Origin: Candidatus Protochlamydia amoebophila UWE25
Lineage (GTDB): Bacteria > Chlamydiota > Chlamydiia > Chlamydiales > Parachlamydiaceae
Direction of reading: 5' to 3'
DNA length: 64,000 nt
NCBI RefSeq assembly: GCF_000011565.2
Contig: NC_005861.2
Coordinates: forward strand, 496,001 to 560,000
Shown: positions 52,994 to 61,857 of the stretch, in pieces
Numbering within the stretch: the stretch's first letter is position 1
Layout: the number at the start of each line of letters is the position of its first letter
Program-made: the position numbers and the translations under genes
Notes under the pieces: model-generated
Database searches by the model: none
What the model was told of the DNA's origin: nothing
Seen by the model: the letters and a program-made list of their open reading frames with translations, nothing else

Positions 52994-53659
52994 ATGGCGC
53001 TTACAATGATGGGTAAAAAACGTGGCATGATTCAGCTTTTTGATGAAAAAGGTAACGCAATCGTGTGCACAGTGATCCAGGCTGAGCCAAATGTTATCAC
53101 TCAAATCAAAACTAAAGAAACAGATGGGTATACAGCTCTACAACTTGGTTTTGAAAAAGTGACTGGTAAAACGCAGCACACAATTGAAGCGAGAACAGGG
53201 AAGCCTCGGTTAGGACATTTTAAAAAAGCTGGGGTGGAGTCTCGACGTTTCTTAGTAGAGTCTAGATTAGATTCAACTGAAGAGTATACACTAGGTCAAG
53301 AAATTAGCGTCGATACTTTTAATGGTATCGAATTCGTTGATGCGACAGCGATCTCAAAAGGTAAAGGATACCAAGGGGTGATGAAACGTCACAACTTTGC
53401 GGGAGGTCCTGCTTCCCACGGTTCTGGACATCACAGACACGCAGGTTCAACTGGGATGCGTTCTACTCCTGGACGTGGATTACCAGGTGGGAAAAAAGCA
53501 GGTCAGATGGGTAATGAGAGAGTAACTGTTCAAAACTTACGTATTGTAAAAGTTGACTCTGAAAACCATGTGATTGTGGTAAAAGGACAGGTTCCTGGTC
53601 CACGCAATGGTTTGGTTTATATTACTCAAGCCAAAAAATTGGCAAAGAAAAAGTCATAA
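52994..53659 (+). CDS. rplC: 50S ribosomal protein L3
   Basis: A 221-residue L3, a primary binder near the peptidyl transferase centre. ATG 52994 is chosen: AAGGA lies 8 bases upstream and conserved sequence starts at MMGKKRGMIQLF. The long internal loop HNFAGGPASHGSGHHRHAGSTG region and PGRGLPGGKKAGQMG are diagnostic. It is the first gene of the operon; no rpsJ (S10) precedes it, as in other Chlamydiae, where S10 lies beside fusA. Confidence 0.97.
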   Translation: MALTMMGKKRGMIQLFDEKGNAIVCTVIQAEPNVITQIKTKETDGYTALQLGFEKVTGKTQHTIEARTGKPRLGHFKKAGVESRRFLVESRLDSTEEYTLGQEISVDTFNGIEFVDATAISKGKGYQGVMKRHNFAGGPASHGSGHHRHAGSTGMRSTPGRGLPGGKKAGQMGNERVTVQNLRIVKVDSENHVIVVKGQVPGPRNGLVYITQAKKLAKKKS

Positions 53660-53685
53660 GAAATAAGATCTTCTGGAGTTAAATT

Positions 53686-54369
53686 GTGGCTACACTAAAA
53701 AAGTACAATCTTGCTGGTAAAGAAATTGGACAGGTAAATATTGATGATACCTGGCTCAATGTTGAAGCCAACGGACAGATGATTAAAGATTATATTGTTG
53801 CACTTAGAGCAAATGCTAGACAGTGGTCAGCTAGTACCAAAACGCGCGCTGAAGTTAAGCATACGACGAAAAAAGCTCATCCTCAAAAAGGTCAAGGTCG
53901 CGCTCGTCACGGATCAACTGTTGCTCCACAATATAGAGGTGGTGGTCGTGCATTTGGGCCAAGACCAAAATTTGATCAGCATGTTCGTATTAATAAAAAA
54001 GAAAGAAAAGCAGCTATCCGTTTTCTTTTATCTGAAAAATTAAAAGAAAATAAAGTTTGGTTGATTGAAGATACGGCAATGGATGCACCAAAAACAAAAA
54101 CTTTAGCTCAATTCCTTAGGGGATTTGACCTGCGAGGACGTGTGCTGTTTTTAGGTGAAACTACCTTTACCGATGTCGAAACGGAAGGAAAAGTTCAGCG
54201 CGTTAGCATTAGCACTGACAAGCATAACCATTTTGTTAAAAGCATGCGTAATTTGCCACGTGCAAATTTTATGTTAGCTTCGAATATTAATGGCTATGAT
54301 GTCATGATTGCTCGTGAGATTGTGTTAACAGAATCAGCGCTGAATGAATTAAATCAGTGGTTGAATTGA
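53686..54369 (+). CDS. rplD: 50S ribosomal protein L4
   Basis: A 227-residue L4 that lines the exit tunnel. It begins with GTG at 53686 after TCTGGAG. The loop motif KGQGRARHGSTVAPQYRGGG and the PRPKFDQHVRINKKERKAA segment are typical. E. coli L4 autoregulates the S10 operon through its leader; no comparable leader was identified upstream of rplC. It lies 26 bases after rplC. Confidence 0.96.
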   Translation: MATLKKYNLAGKEIGQVNIDDTWLNVEANGQMIKDYIVALRANARQWSASTKTRAEVKHTTKKAHPQKGQGRARHGSTVAPQYRGGGRAFGPRPKFDQHVRINKKERKAAIRFLLSEKLKENKVWLIEDTAMDAPKTKTLAQFLRGFDLRGRVLFLGETTFTDVETEGKVQRVSISTDKHNHFVKSMRNLPRANFMLASNINGYDVMIAREIVLTESALNELNQWLN

Positions 54370-54383
54370 GGGAGTAAAGGTCC

Positions 54384-54719
54384 ATGACAAAAAAAAGCCC
54401 ATACCAAGTAGTAAAATATCAATATGTGACTGAAAAGTCTATGGTGCTTCAACAGTTGAAAACTGCAGAAAGCAATCCTTCAGTCAAACGTTGTGAATCT
54501 CCGAAATATGTCTTTATTGTTGATCGCAATGCCAATAAAGAAGAAATTTCGCAAGCTGTGGAAGAAATTTACAAAAACGAAAATGTAAAAGTTATGGCGG
54601 TTAACACCATTAACGTAAAAGCGAAAGCTAGACGTGTACGTGGGAGACCCGGCTTCAAAAATGCTTTCAAAAAAGCGATTGTCACGCTTCGTGCTGGCGA
54701 TAGCCTAGACAATGTATAA
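54384..54719 (+). CDS. rplW: 50S ribosomal protein L23
   Basis: A 111-residue L23, at the tunnel exit where trigger factor and SRP dock. Seen are VKYQYVTEKSMVL, YVFIVDRNANKEEISQAVEEIY and VKVMAVNTINVKAKARR. A short insertion (TAESNPSVKRCESP) after the first strand makes it slightly longer than E. coli L23. It lies between rplD and rplB with short gaps. Confidence 0.95.
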   Translation: MTKKSPYQVVKYQYVTEKSMVLQQLKTAESNPSVKRCESPKYVFIVDRNANKEEISQAVEEIYKNENVKVMAVNTINVKAKARRVRGRPGFKNAFKKAIVTLRAGDSLDNV

Positions 54720-54736
54720 TAGGAGCTTGAGAGTAG

Positions 54737-55582
54737 ATGTTTAAGAAATATCGACCTGTAACACCTGGAACTCGTCAATTAGCACTTCCAACTAATGAGC
54801 AATTGACTCGTCCATGCGAAAACTCACGTGCCACTGTTAAACCCACTAAATCGCTCTTATTACCAAAAAGACGAACAAATGGGCGTAATAACAATGGTCA
54901 CATTACTTGCCGCCATAAAGGTGGGGGACATAAACAACACTATCGTATTGTCGACTTTAAACGGGATAAAGAAAATATCCCTGCTAAAGTTGCCTCTATC
55001 GAGTATGATCCAAATCGCACAGCTTATATTGCTTTGCTAAATTATGCTGACGGGGAAAAACGATATATTTTAGCTCCGCAAGGCTTAAAAGCTGGGGATA
55101 AAGTGCAGACAAGTGATGAGCCACCTTTTCATATAGGTTGCTGCATGAAATTAAGACTTATGCCACTTGGTTCTGTTATACATAATATTGAATTATACCC
55201 TGGAAAAGGCGGAAAACTTGTTCGTTCAGCGGGATTATCTGCACAGCTAATGGCACGAAGTGGTGGTTATGCTACAATTCGTATGCCATCAGGTGAGGTG
55301 CGTATGATCAATGAAAACTGTCGAGCAACATTTGGCGCTGTTTCTAATCCAGAGCGCAATTTGCGCGTTGAAGGAAAAGCTGGCCGTATGCGCTGGAAGG
55401 GGATTCGTCCAACTGTTCGTGGTACTGCTATGAATCCTGTTGACCACCCACACGGTGGTGGTGAAGGTAAACATAAAGGTAACACACCACAAACTCCTTG
55501 GGGTCTCTATACAAAAGGACTTGTAACAAGATCCAATAAGAAGTCTAACAAGCTTATCGTGAAACGTCGAAGGAAGAAGTAG
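54737..55582 (+). CDS. rplB: 50S ribosomal protein L2
   Basis: A 281-residue L2, needed for subunit association and peptidyl transfer. Visible are the [18 protein letters not shown] motif, the [19 protein letters not shown] region, and the catalytic-centre loop [17 protein letters not shown] with the conserved His. Length and order are standard. It is two bases from rpsS. Confidence 0.97.
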
Positions 55583-55584
55583 TT

Positions 55585-55848
55585 ATGGCAAGATCGTTGA
55601 AAAAAGGTCCTTTTGTTGACCACCATCTACAAAAAAAAGTGGACGTTCAAAATAAAGAAGGAACAAAAAAGCCGATCAAAACGTGGTCAAGACGTTCAAT
55701 GATTACACCTGATATGGTCGGACATACGTTTGAAGTACATAATGGCCGCAAACATCTCACTGTTTTTGTTACAGATAACATGGTTGGCCATCGTTTGGGT
55801 GAATTTTCTCCCACGCGTACATTTAAAGGACATCCAATTAAGAAGTAA
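55585..55848 (+). CDS. rpsS: 30S ribosomal protein S19
   Basis: An 87-residue S19 of the 30S head. Conserved start [15 protein letters not shown], then [23 protein letters not shown] and the C-terminal [16 protein letters not shown]. It lies two bases after rplB and 11 before rplV. Confidence 0.97.
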   Translation: MARSLKKGPFVDHHLQKKVDVQNKEGTKKPIKTWSRRSMITPDMVGHTFEVHNGRKHLTVFVTDNMVGHRLGEFSPTRTFKGHPIKK

Positions 55849-55859
55849 AGGTTGCTAAG

Positions 55860-56195
55860 ATGAGTTATGCTAAAGCAATAAGCAAATATATACGCATCAG
55901 TCCTCGCAAAGCTCGTTTAGCTGCAGGATTAATCCGCGGACTATCTGTTTCTGACGCTTCCCTTCAATTGACATTTAGCGGTCTAAAGGGTGGACGCTTA
56001 TTAAAGAAGACATTAGATAGTGCCGTGGCAAATGCGGAAACGCAATTAGATATGAGACGTGAAAATCTCAAAGTTGTAGAAGTTCGTGTGGATGCAGGTC
56101 CTACGCTAAAAAGAGCGAAACCTAAAAACCGAGGCGGACGTCATCCAATTATGAAAAGAACAAGCCACTTTACCGTGATTGTAAGCAATCTTTAA
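55860..56195 (+). CDS. rplV: 50S ribosomal protein L22
   Basis: A 111-residue L22 whose hairpin reaches the exit tunnel. [19 protein letters not shown] at the start, the [19 protein letters not shown] region and the loop [18 protein letters not shown] are diagnostic. It has the usual place between rpsS and rpsC. Confidence 0.97.
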   Translation: MSYAKAISKYIRISPRKARLAAGLIRGLSVSDASLQLTFSGLKGGRLLKKTLDSAVANAETQLDMRRENLKVVEVRVDAGPTLKRAKPKNRGGRHPIMKRTSHFTVIVSNL

Positions 56196-56206
56196 GGAGT
56201 CATGGA

Positions 56207-56851
56207 ATGGGACAAAAAGTCAACCCAATAAGTTTCCGCCTTGTTCGTACACGTGATTGGCGCTCCAAATGGTTTGCTAATAAGAAAGAATTTGGAGATC
56301 TTCTAGTTGAAGATCAAATCATTCGTGCTTATTTATTGAAAAAACCTGCTTTAGTAGGTGTTTCAGCAATCAAAATTAAGCGCATGAGCGGAAAAGTCGA
56401 AGTCACAATTGTGACAGCACGCCCAGGTCTTGTGATCGGGAAAAAAGGTGCTGAGATCGATGTGTTGAAAGGGGAATTAAGTAAATTAACAGGAAAAGAA
56501 GTCTGGGTAGCTGTTGAAGAAGTGAAACGGCCAGACATGGATGCGAAAATCGTTGCAGATAGTATAGCAAAGCAACTTGAAAGACGTATTCCTTTTCGTC
56601 GCGCAATGAAAAAAGCGATGCAATCATCGATTGATGCTGGTGCATTCGGTATTAAAGTTCAGTTGTCTGGCCGTATTGGTGGTGCAGAGATTGCTCGTAC
56701 AGAATGGTATAAAGAAGGTAGCACGCCTCTTCATACGCTTCGTGCCGATATTGATTATGCGACAGGTCGAGCTGAAACTACTTATGGTAGTATAGGTGTG
56801 AAGGTTTGGATTTATCGCGGTGAAGACAACTTAGCGAAGAAGGAGGCTTAA
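56207..56851 (+). CDS. rpsC: 30S ribosomal protein S3
   Basis: A 214-residue S3 at the mRNA entry site. It starts [20 protein letters not shown]; the KH domain contains [17 protein letters not shown]; the C-terminal domain has [21 protein letters not shown] split by [21 protein letters not shown] precedes the ATG. Standard length and position. Confidence 0.97.
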   Translation: MGQKVNPISFRLVRTRDWRSKWFANKKEFGDLLVEDQIIRAYLLKKPALVGVSAIKIKRMSGKVEVTIVTARPGLVIGKKGAEIDVLKGELSKLTGKEVWVAVEEVKRPDMDAKIVADSIAKQLERRIPFRRAMKKAMQSSIDAGAFGIKVQLSGRIGGAEIARTEWYKEGSTPLHTLRADIDYATGRAETTYGSIGVKVWIYRGEDNLAKKEA

Positions 56852-56853
56852 AC

Positions 56854-57273
56854 ATGCCTTTAATGCCAAAAAGGACAAAGCATCGTAAGATGCAAAAAGG
56901 GCAATTTGCTGGATTAAGCAAAGGTGCCAATTTCGTTCACTTTGGTGAATACGGAATTCAAGTTTTAGAAAGAGGGTGGATTACAAACCAACAAATCGAA
57001 GCTTGCCGTGTTGCAATCAACCGTTTCTTTCAAAGACGTGGTAAAGTCTGGATTAGAATATTTCCAGATAAACCAATTACAAAGAAACCTGCCGAAGTGA
57101 GAATGGGTAAAGGTAAAGGTGCAGTTGACCATTGGGTAGCAGTCGTCAGACCTGGCCGAATCCTTTTTGAAGTGGCTAATGTGCCCAAAGATATGGCTCA
57201 AAGTGCTTTACGCAGAGCAGCGGCTAAATTGGGATTAAAAACACGATTTGTTGAACGCGTAGAACAAGTTTGA
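56854..57273 (+). CDS. rplP: 50S ribosomal protein L16
   Basis: A 139-residue L16 that contacts tRNA near the A site. The start [16 protein letters not shown] follows GGAGG by 8 bases; ATG 56863 is a second possibility. [40 protein letters not shown] and [20 protein letters not shown] are conserved. It ends 6 bases before rpmC. Confidence 0.97.
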   Translation: MPLMPKRTKHRKMQKGQFAGLSKGANFVHFGEYGIQVLERGWITNQQIEACRVAINRFFQRRGKVWIRIFPDKPITKKPAEVRMGKGKGAVDHWVAVVRPGRILFEVANVPKDMAQSALRRAAAKLGLKTRFVERVEQV

Positions 57274-57279
57274 GGTTAT

Positions 57280-57501
57280 ATGTATAAAGCGAAAGATTTA
57301 AGAGATCAAAGTTTAGAAGAACTCGAAGCAACCCACGACGAGTCTCGCAGAAAATTGTTTGAACTCAACAACGAGTTTCGCTCTCAAAAAAAGAGAGAAA
57401 AACCACATGAGATGAAACATACTCGCAAAGATATCGCTCGCTTGTTAACAGTGATTACAGAGAAGCGTCGCGAAAATCAAAATCAGACTAATCAAGGATA
57501 A
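57280..57501 (+). CDS. rpmC: 50S ribosomal protein L29
   Basis: A 73-residue, two-helix L29 at the tunnel exit. The pattern [15 protein letters not shown], then [16 protein letters not shown] and [17 protein letters not shown] is typical. It lies between rplP and rpsQ as in the canonical order. Confidence 0.95.
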   Translation: MYKAKDLRDQSLEELEATHDESRRKLFELNNEFRSQKKREKPHEMKHTRKDIARLLTVITEKRRENQNQTNQG

Positions 57502-57503
57502 TC

Positions 57504-57749
57504 ATGCAACAAGAAGAAAGAGGAAGCCGTAAAGTTAAAAAAGGCATCGTCGTCTCTAATAAAATGCAAAAAACCGTTGTTGTGAAAGTTGAGCGTACTT
57601 TTGCTCATCCTCAGTATGGTAAAATTGTCACTCGTGGCAAGAAATATTATGCTCACAATGAATCAGGCGATTTACAGATCGGTGATGAAGTAAAAATTAT
57701 GGAAACACGCCCTTTATCAAAATTAAAGCGTTGGCGTGTAGTTGCATAG
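57504..57749 (+). CDS. rpsQ: 30S ribosomal protein S17
   Basis: An 81-residue S17, an early 16S rRNA binder. [42 protein letters not shown] and [18 protein letters not shown] define it. It is two bases after rpmC. Unusually, a 190-base gap separates it from rplN. Confidence 0.97.
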   Translation: MQQEERGSRKVKKGIVVSNKMQKTVVVKVERTFAHPQYGKIVTRGKKYYAHNESGDLQIGDEVKIMETRPLSKLKRWRVVA

Positions 57750-57939
57750 AATTTAATTCTATGAGTATCAACTCAGCGTTTAGGTTACGCTCACTTGGTA
57801 AAAGGATAGAGAAATATAAGCATTCATTGTCAGACTACTCTCTAAACTTGGTATCAAAAAGTTAGGCCTAAATCCGAAACAGGTGAAGACAATAAGTTAC
57901 ACCTAAGCAAAAGTTAATTATCGTTGGAGTTTGTAAACC
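57750..57939 (+). other. Unusual 190-base gap inside the ribosomal operon
   Basis: No frame continues through this gap. Small complementary segments are visible, for example TAGAGA/TCTCTA (around 57807-57843) and AGGTG/CACCT (around 57880-57903), which might fold in RNA. A Shine-Dalgarno-like TTGGAG stands near 57924 for rplN. Other gaps in this operon, except before secY, are much shorter. Confidence 0.4.
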
Positions 57940-58308
57940 ATGATTCAACAAGAAAGCGAGCTAGAAGTAGCTGATAACTCGGGTGCAAAACGAGTCAAAT
58001 GCTTTAAAGTATTAGGTGGATCAAAGCGTCGTTATGCCCATGTTGGGGATATTGTCGTTGCTTCTGTTCAAGATGCTCATCCTGAAGGAAGTGTTAAGAA
58101 AGGGGATGTTGTTAAAGTTGTTATCATTCGTACAAAATCATACATTAAACGTAAAGATGGTACGAAAATACGGTTTGATACAAACAGCTGCGTCTTAATT
58201 GACGACAAGAAGAACCCAAAGGGAACTCGTATCTTTGGACCTGTTGCACGTGAAGTGCGCGATAGAGACTTTTTAAAGATTAGTTCTCTCGCACCAGAAG
58301 TGATTTAA
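57940..58308 (+). CDS. rplN: 50S ribosomal protein L14
   Basis: A 122-residue L14 at the subunit interface. [38 protein letters not shown], and the C-terminal [26 protein letters not shown] are diagnostic. Full length. It follows a 190-base non-coding gap after rpsQ. Confidence 0.97.
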   Translation: MIQQESELEVADNSGAKRVKCFKVLGGSKRRYAHVGDIVVASVQDAHPEGSVKKGDVVKVVIIRTKSYIKRKDGTKIRFDTNSCVLIDDKKNPKGTRIFGPVAREVRDRDFLKISSLAPEVI

Positions 58309-58319
58309 TAAGTGAGGCA

Positions 58320-58679
58320 ATGACGAAAATGGATAATAAGCCAAGTGGATCAAAAAAAATTCGCCAAGGTGACACAGTTGTTGCTATTGCTGGTAACAGC
58401 CGAGGTCAGATAGGAACTGTACAATCATGTAAGGGTGATAGAGTAATAGTTCAAGGCCTTAATGTACGCAAGAAACACGTTAAACGAAGCCAAGAAGCTC
58501 CTAAGGGCAGAATTGTTGAAATTGAAAGACCGATCCACATTTCAAATTTGAAAGTTTGTGTGGAAGGAGAAACAACGGCAAAGTTGAAAGTTCGTACTAA
58601 TGAACAAGGACATCGTCAATTTGTTTATCACAAAGACGATCAAGAAGTAGTCTACCGTTCAGTCAAAAAACCTAAGTGA
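58320..58679 (+). CDS. rplX: 50S ribosomal protein L24
   Basis: A 119-residue L24, an assembly initiator. The KOW motif KKIRQGDTVVAIAGNSRGQIG is near the N-terminus, followed by VIVQGLNVRKKHVKRSQEAP and GRIVEIERPIHISNLKV. ATG 58320 follows GTGAGG closely; ATG 58329 is a possible alternative start. Confidence 0.96.
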   Translation: MTKMDNKPSGSKKIRQGDTVVAIAGNSRGQIGTVQSCKGDRVIVQGLNVRKKHVKRSQEAPKGRIVEIERPIHISNLKVCVEGETTAKLKVRTNEQGHRQFVYHKDDQEVVYRSVKKPK

Positions 58680-58692
58680 GTAGAAAAAGCCA

Positions 58693-59250
58693 ATGTCCAG
58701 GTTAAAGAAAAGATATTTAGCTGATGTAAAACCAGAATTGCAAAAAAAATTTGCATATAAGAACCTGATGCAGGTACCTGGTTTAGTCAAAGTCGTGATC
58801 AATATGGGTATTGCAGAAGCATCAAAAGACAAAAATTCTATCCAGGATTGCGTCAAAGAAATGACAATGCTTTCTGGTCAAAAACCAGTGATCACAAAAG
58901 CAAAGAAAGCGATTTCTAACTTCAAACTACGTGAAGATCAACCAATCGGTGTTAAAGTAACTTTACGTGGTCAAAGAATGTTTGATTTTATTGACCGTTT
59001 TGTTAACATCGTTTGTCCTCGTATTCGTGACTTTAGAGGATTTCCTTCTAAATGTGACGGAATGGGAAATTATACATTAGGTTTGGATGATCAGCAAATC
59101 TTCCCCGAGATTAATTTAGACGAAGTTAAAAGAACGCAAGGAATGCATATTACATTTGTAACAAGTGCTAAAACAGATGAAGAATGTGTTGAGCTCTTAA
59201 GGTTACTTGGCATTCCATTTAAAAACTTACCGATTTCGGTAGCAGCTTAA
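58693..59250 (+). CDS. rplE: 50S ribosomal protein L5
   Basis: A 185-residue L5 of the central protuberance that binds 5S r[44 protein letters not shown], and [20 protein letters not shown] are conserved. The next gene is rpsH, with no rpsN (S14) between them, the chlamydial arrangement. Confidence 0.97.
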   Translation: MSRLKKRYLADVKPELQKKFAYKNLMQVPGLVKVVINMGIAEASKDKNSIQDCVKEMTMLSGQKPVITKAKKAISNFKLREDQPIGVKVTLRGQRMFDFIDRFVNIVCPRIRDFRGFPSKCDGMGNYTLGLDDQQIFPEINLDEVKRTQGMHITFVTSAKTDEECVELLRLLGIPFKNLPISVAA

Positions 59251-59264
59251 TAGGAGACGAAATC

Positions 59265-59666
59265 ATGGTAGTCAGCGACCCAGTAGCCGATTTCCTCACA
59301 AGAATTCGCAATGGTACAAAAGCTCAACATCGCTATGTCGATGTAAACTGGAGCAAAATGAAGCAGACGCTTGCTGAGATCCTCAAAAATCAAGGATTTA
59401 TCGAAAATTATCTGGTAAAAGTTGATGAAGGTCAGCGCGGAACGATACGTATATTTTTGAAATATACTAACGGACGTCGTCCTGTTATTCAAGGCCTAAA
59501 AAGAATTTCAAAACCCGGCTTACGCAAATATGTTGGGCACCAAGATATCCCACGCTTTTACGGTAATATGGGCTTATCCATTGTTTCGACTTCGCAAGGA
59601 GTCATGGCAGGCAATGAAGCTACTCAGCGTGGAATCGGTGGTGAACTTCTGTGTTTGATTTGGTAA
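59265..59666 (+). CDS. rpsH: 30S ribosomal protein S8
   Basis: A 133-residue S8, central to 30S assembly. VSDPVADFLTRIRNGTKA at the start, and STSQGVMAGNEATQRGIGGELLC-type sequence at the end (STSQGVMAGNEA, then GGELLCLIW). In E. coli S8 represses the spc operon; no cognate site was identified here. Confidence 0.97.
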   Translation: MVVSDPVADFLTRIRNGTKAQHRYVDVNWSKMKQTLAEILKNQGFIENYLVKVDEGQRGTIRIFLKYTNGRRPVIQGLKRISKPGLRKYVGHQDIPRFYGNMGLSIVSTSQGVMAGNEATQRGIGGELLCLIW

Positions 59667-59687
59667 TGATCGAAGGAGAAAGTGACA

Positions 59688-60230
59688 ATGTCTCGTAAAG
59701 GTAAACTTCCTATTTCTCTCCCAAATGGTGTAGAGGTTAAAGTTTCTAACACAGAAGTTGCTGTTAAAGGGCCTAAAGGCGCTTTAACACAAAAACTAAT
59801 TCCTGGAGTTAACGTTAATGTAGAAGGAAACGAGGTTCTCGTTTCGTTAGCTGATGAAGAAGCAAAACTTGCTCATTTTCACGGCCTTTACCGTACTCTT
59901 ATCCATAATATGGTAGTTGGGACAACTGAAGGTTTTGAGAAAAAATTAGAAATGATTGGAGTTGGTTATCGTGCAGCTGTGCAAGGTGATCTGCTTGATT
60001 TACAGTTAGGATTTTCGCATCCATGTAAGTTACCTATTCCGAAAGGATTGGCCGTTAAAGTAGATAAAAATACTTTAATTACTATTTCAGGCTTCGATAA
60101 ACATTTAGTCGGCCAATTTGCCGCAACTGTGCGCAGCCAACGTCCACCTGAACCTTATCAGGGTAAGGGGATTCGCTATGCAGGAGAATTTGTACGTAAG
60201 AAAGCAGGTAAAGCTGCTGCTAAGAAGTAA
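59688..60230 (+). CDS. rplF: 50S ribosomal protein L6
   Basis: A 180-residue L6 near the factor-binding site. ATG 59688 is preferred to GTG 59682 because AAGGAG then lies 9 bases upstream rather than 3. MSRKGKLPISLPNGVEV, VAVKGPKGAL, EMIGVGYRAAVQGDLL and GKGIRYAGEFVRKKAGK mark it. It follows rpsH by 21 bases. Confidence 0.96.
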   Translation: MSRKGKLPISLPNGVEVKVSNTEVAVKGPKGALTQKLIPGVNVNVEGNEVLVSLADEEAKLAHFHGLYRTLIHNMVVGTTEGFEKKLEMIGVGYRAAVQGDLLDLQLGFSHPCKLPIPKGLAVKVDKNTLITISGFDKHLVGQFAATVRSQRPPEPYQGKGIRYAGEFVRKKAGKAAAKK

Positions 60231-60246
60231 TCGCTGAAGGAATGAT

Positions 60247-60618
60247 ATGATTAATCAAGCTAATAAAACTGCAAAACTACGTGTTAAACGTGCCGTTAGA
60301 GTTCGTAAGCATCTTCGTGGGACAGGCCTAAAGCCGCGTCTATGTGTTGTAAAAAGCAATAGCCATATTCAAGCGCAATTAATTGATGATGAAACTGGCA
60401 CAACACTTGGTGGAACAGCAACATTTGCTAAAGAATATCGGAACACGGAGTTCTGCAAAAAAAATAAGGCCTCTGCTCGCAAACTAGGTGAGCAAATTGC
60501 CGAAATTGCCAAAAGCAAAAATATTAAAGAAGTGGTCTTTGACCGTGGACCCTTTAAGTATCATGGTATCCTTGCCGAGTTAGCTAATGCAGCTCGCGCA
60601 GGTGGTCTCCAATTCTAG
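60247..60618 (+). CDS. rplR: 50S ribosomal protein L18
   Basis: A 123-residue L18 that binds 5S rRNA. RVKRAVRVRKHLRGTGLKPRL, the VVKSNSHIQAQLIDDETG strand and the C-terminal DRGPFKYHGILAELANAARAGGL are conserved. It sits between rplF and rpsE as expected. Confidence 0.96.
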   Translation: MINQANKTAKLRVKRAVRVRKHLRGTGLKPRLCVVKSNSHIQAQLIDDETGTTLGGTATFAKEYRNTEFCKKNKASARKLGEQIAEIAKSKNIKEVVFDRGPFKYHGILAELANAARAGGLQF

Positions 60619-60653
60619 AGGGATGACAATGAAAAAAGATGTAAGGAAGAGTC

Positions 60654-61157
60654 ATGGCAAAAAATAATGAGTCTCCAAAAAAAGAGAGAGAGAAAGCAGA
60701 AAGTGATTTGACTGAAAAAGTCTTACACATCAACCGTTGCTCTAAAGTAGTTAAAGGTGGGCGTAAATTCAGTTTCTCTGCTCTTATTTTAGTCGGTGAT
60801 GGTAAAGGCCGTATTGGTTATGGATTTGCAAAAGCAAATGAGTTGACAGATGCCATTCGTAAAGGCGGAGAAGCCGCTCGTAAGAATATGATTTCTTGCC
60901 CAACTGAAGGTACAACCATTCCTCACGAAGTAACTGTTCAATGGGATGGAGCAAGTGTCCTTTTGAAACCAGCTCCTTTTGGAACAGGTGTGATTGCTGG
61001 TTCTAAAGTACGTGCCGTCCTTGAACTTGCTGGTATCAAAGATGTGATGGCGAAGAACTTAGGTTCAAGCAATCCAATTAACCAAGTGAAGGCAACATTT
61101 CAAGCTATTCAGCAGTTGCTTACACGTGATGAAATTAAGCAGAGAAGAGGGGTATAA
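60654..61157 (+). CDS. rpsE: 30S ribosomal protein S5
   Basis: A 167-residue S5, part of the mRNA helicase and fidelity centre. LTEKVLHINRCSKVVKGGRKF, LVGDGKGRIGYGFAKANEL, and SVLLKPAPFGTGVIAGSKVRAVLELAG define it. A possible 12-codon leader frame at 60630-60668 overlaps the start but is probably chance. The next gene is rplO, with no rpmD (L30) between. Confidence 0.96.
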   Translation: MAKNNESPKKEREKAESDLTEKVLHINRCSKVVKGGRKFSFSALILVGDGKGRIGYGFAKANELTDAIRKGGEAARKNMISCPTEGTTIPHEVTVQWDGASVLLKPAPFGTGVIAGSKVRAVLELAGIKDVMAKNLGSSNPINQVKATFQAIQQLLTRDEIKQRRGV

Positions 61158-61165
61158 AAAGACTC

Positions 61166-61618
61166 ATGATTACTTTAAATACACTCAAAGATTCTACGCG
61201 TAAACGTAAACCTCGCAAACGAGTTGGTCGTGGTATTGGTTCTAAACACGGAAAAACTTGTGGTCGTGGTGAAAAGGGTGCTGGTGCTCGCTCTGGTTAT
61301 AAAAGACGTTTAGGTAAAGAAGGCGGTCAAATGCCTTTGTTTATGAAATTGCCTTTGCGTGGGTTTAGCAATGCACAATTTCGTCGTCAATTTGACGTAA
61401 TTAATTTAGATCAAATCGAAGCTGTTTTTAAAGATGGTGAAACTGTTGATGAACTTTCTTTGAGAGAACGAGGATTCATCAGCGGCAGAACTCACGGGAT
61501 AAAATTGTTAGGAAATGGTGATTTAACAAAAAAAGTTAAGATTCATGTTCATGCAATTTCTGAAAGCGCTCGTGAGAAATTGACTCAAGCTAAAGTTTCA
61601 TTTGAAATTGTAAAATAG
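61166..61618 (+). CDS. rplO: 50S ribosomal protein L15
   Basis: A 150-residue L15. LNTLKDSTRKRKPRKRVGRG, GSKHGKTCGRGEKGAGARSG and GGQMPLFMKLPLRGFSN identify it. It is 8 bases after rpsE. A terminator-like hairpin lies 82 bases after its stop, before secY. Confidence 0.97.
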   Translation: MITLNTLKDSTRKRKPRKRVGRGIGSKHGKTCGRGEKGAGARSGYKRRLGKEGGQMPLFMKLPLRGFSNAQFRRQFDVINLDQIEAVFKDGETVDELSLRERGFISGRTHGIKLLGNGDLTKKVKIHVHAISESAREKLTQAKVSFEIVK

Positions 61619-61700
61619 CTTAATTTATAGACTGATGCTCATCTAATAACGTAACTTAAGATAAGAGTATTTCTTTTTACTAAAGAAACGTTGATAAATT

Positions 61701-61738
61701 AAACCACAAAAATAAAAATTTATTTTTGTGGTTTTCAT
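61701..61738 (+). terminator. Hairpin between rplO and secY
   Basis: Left arm AAACCACAAAAATAAA (61701-61716) and right arm TTTATTTTTGTGGTTT (61719-61734) are fully complementary over 16 bases, separated by only two bases, so the tip must open into a small loop. The right arm ends in TTT and is followed by TCATT. It should act as an intrinsic terminator or attenuator within the operon. Confidence 0.6.
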
Positions 61739-61857
61739 TAGGTCTCTTGCAAAGTTCACTTTTTATAAGTGATTTTTTGAATGAATTTATATTCAAATCA
61801 CGCAAAAGAAATTTTCTTTTGAGGAAAAAAAGCAACCTATTACCCAAAGATATAGAG

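Noticed and set aside
60630-60668. 12-codon leader frame overlapping the rpsE start (MKKDVRKSHGKK)
   Set aside because: Arises from the rpsE ribosome binding region and start read in another frame; no rare-codon run or hairpin to suggest a leader peptide function.
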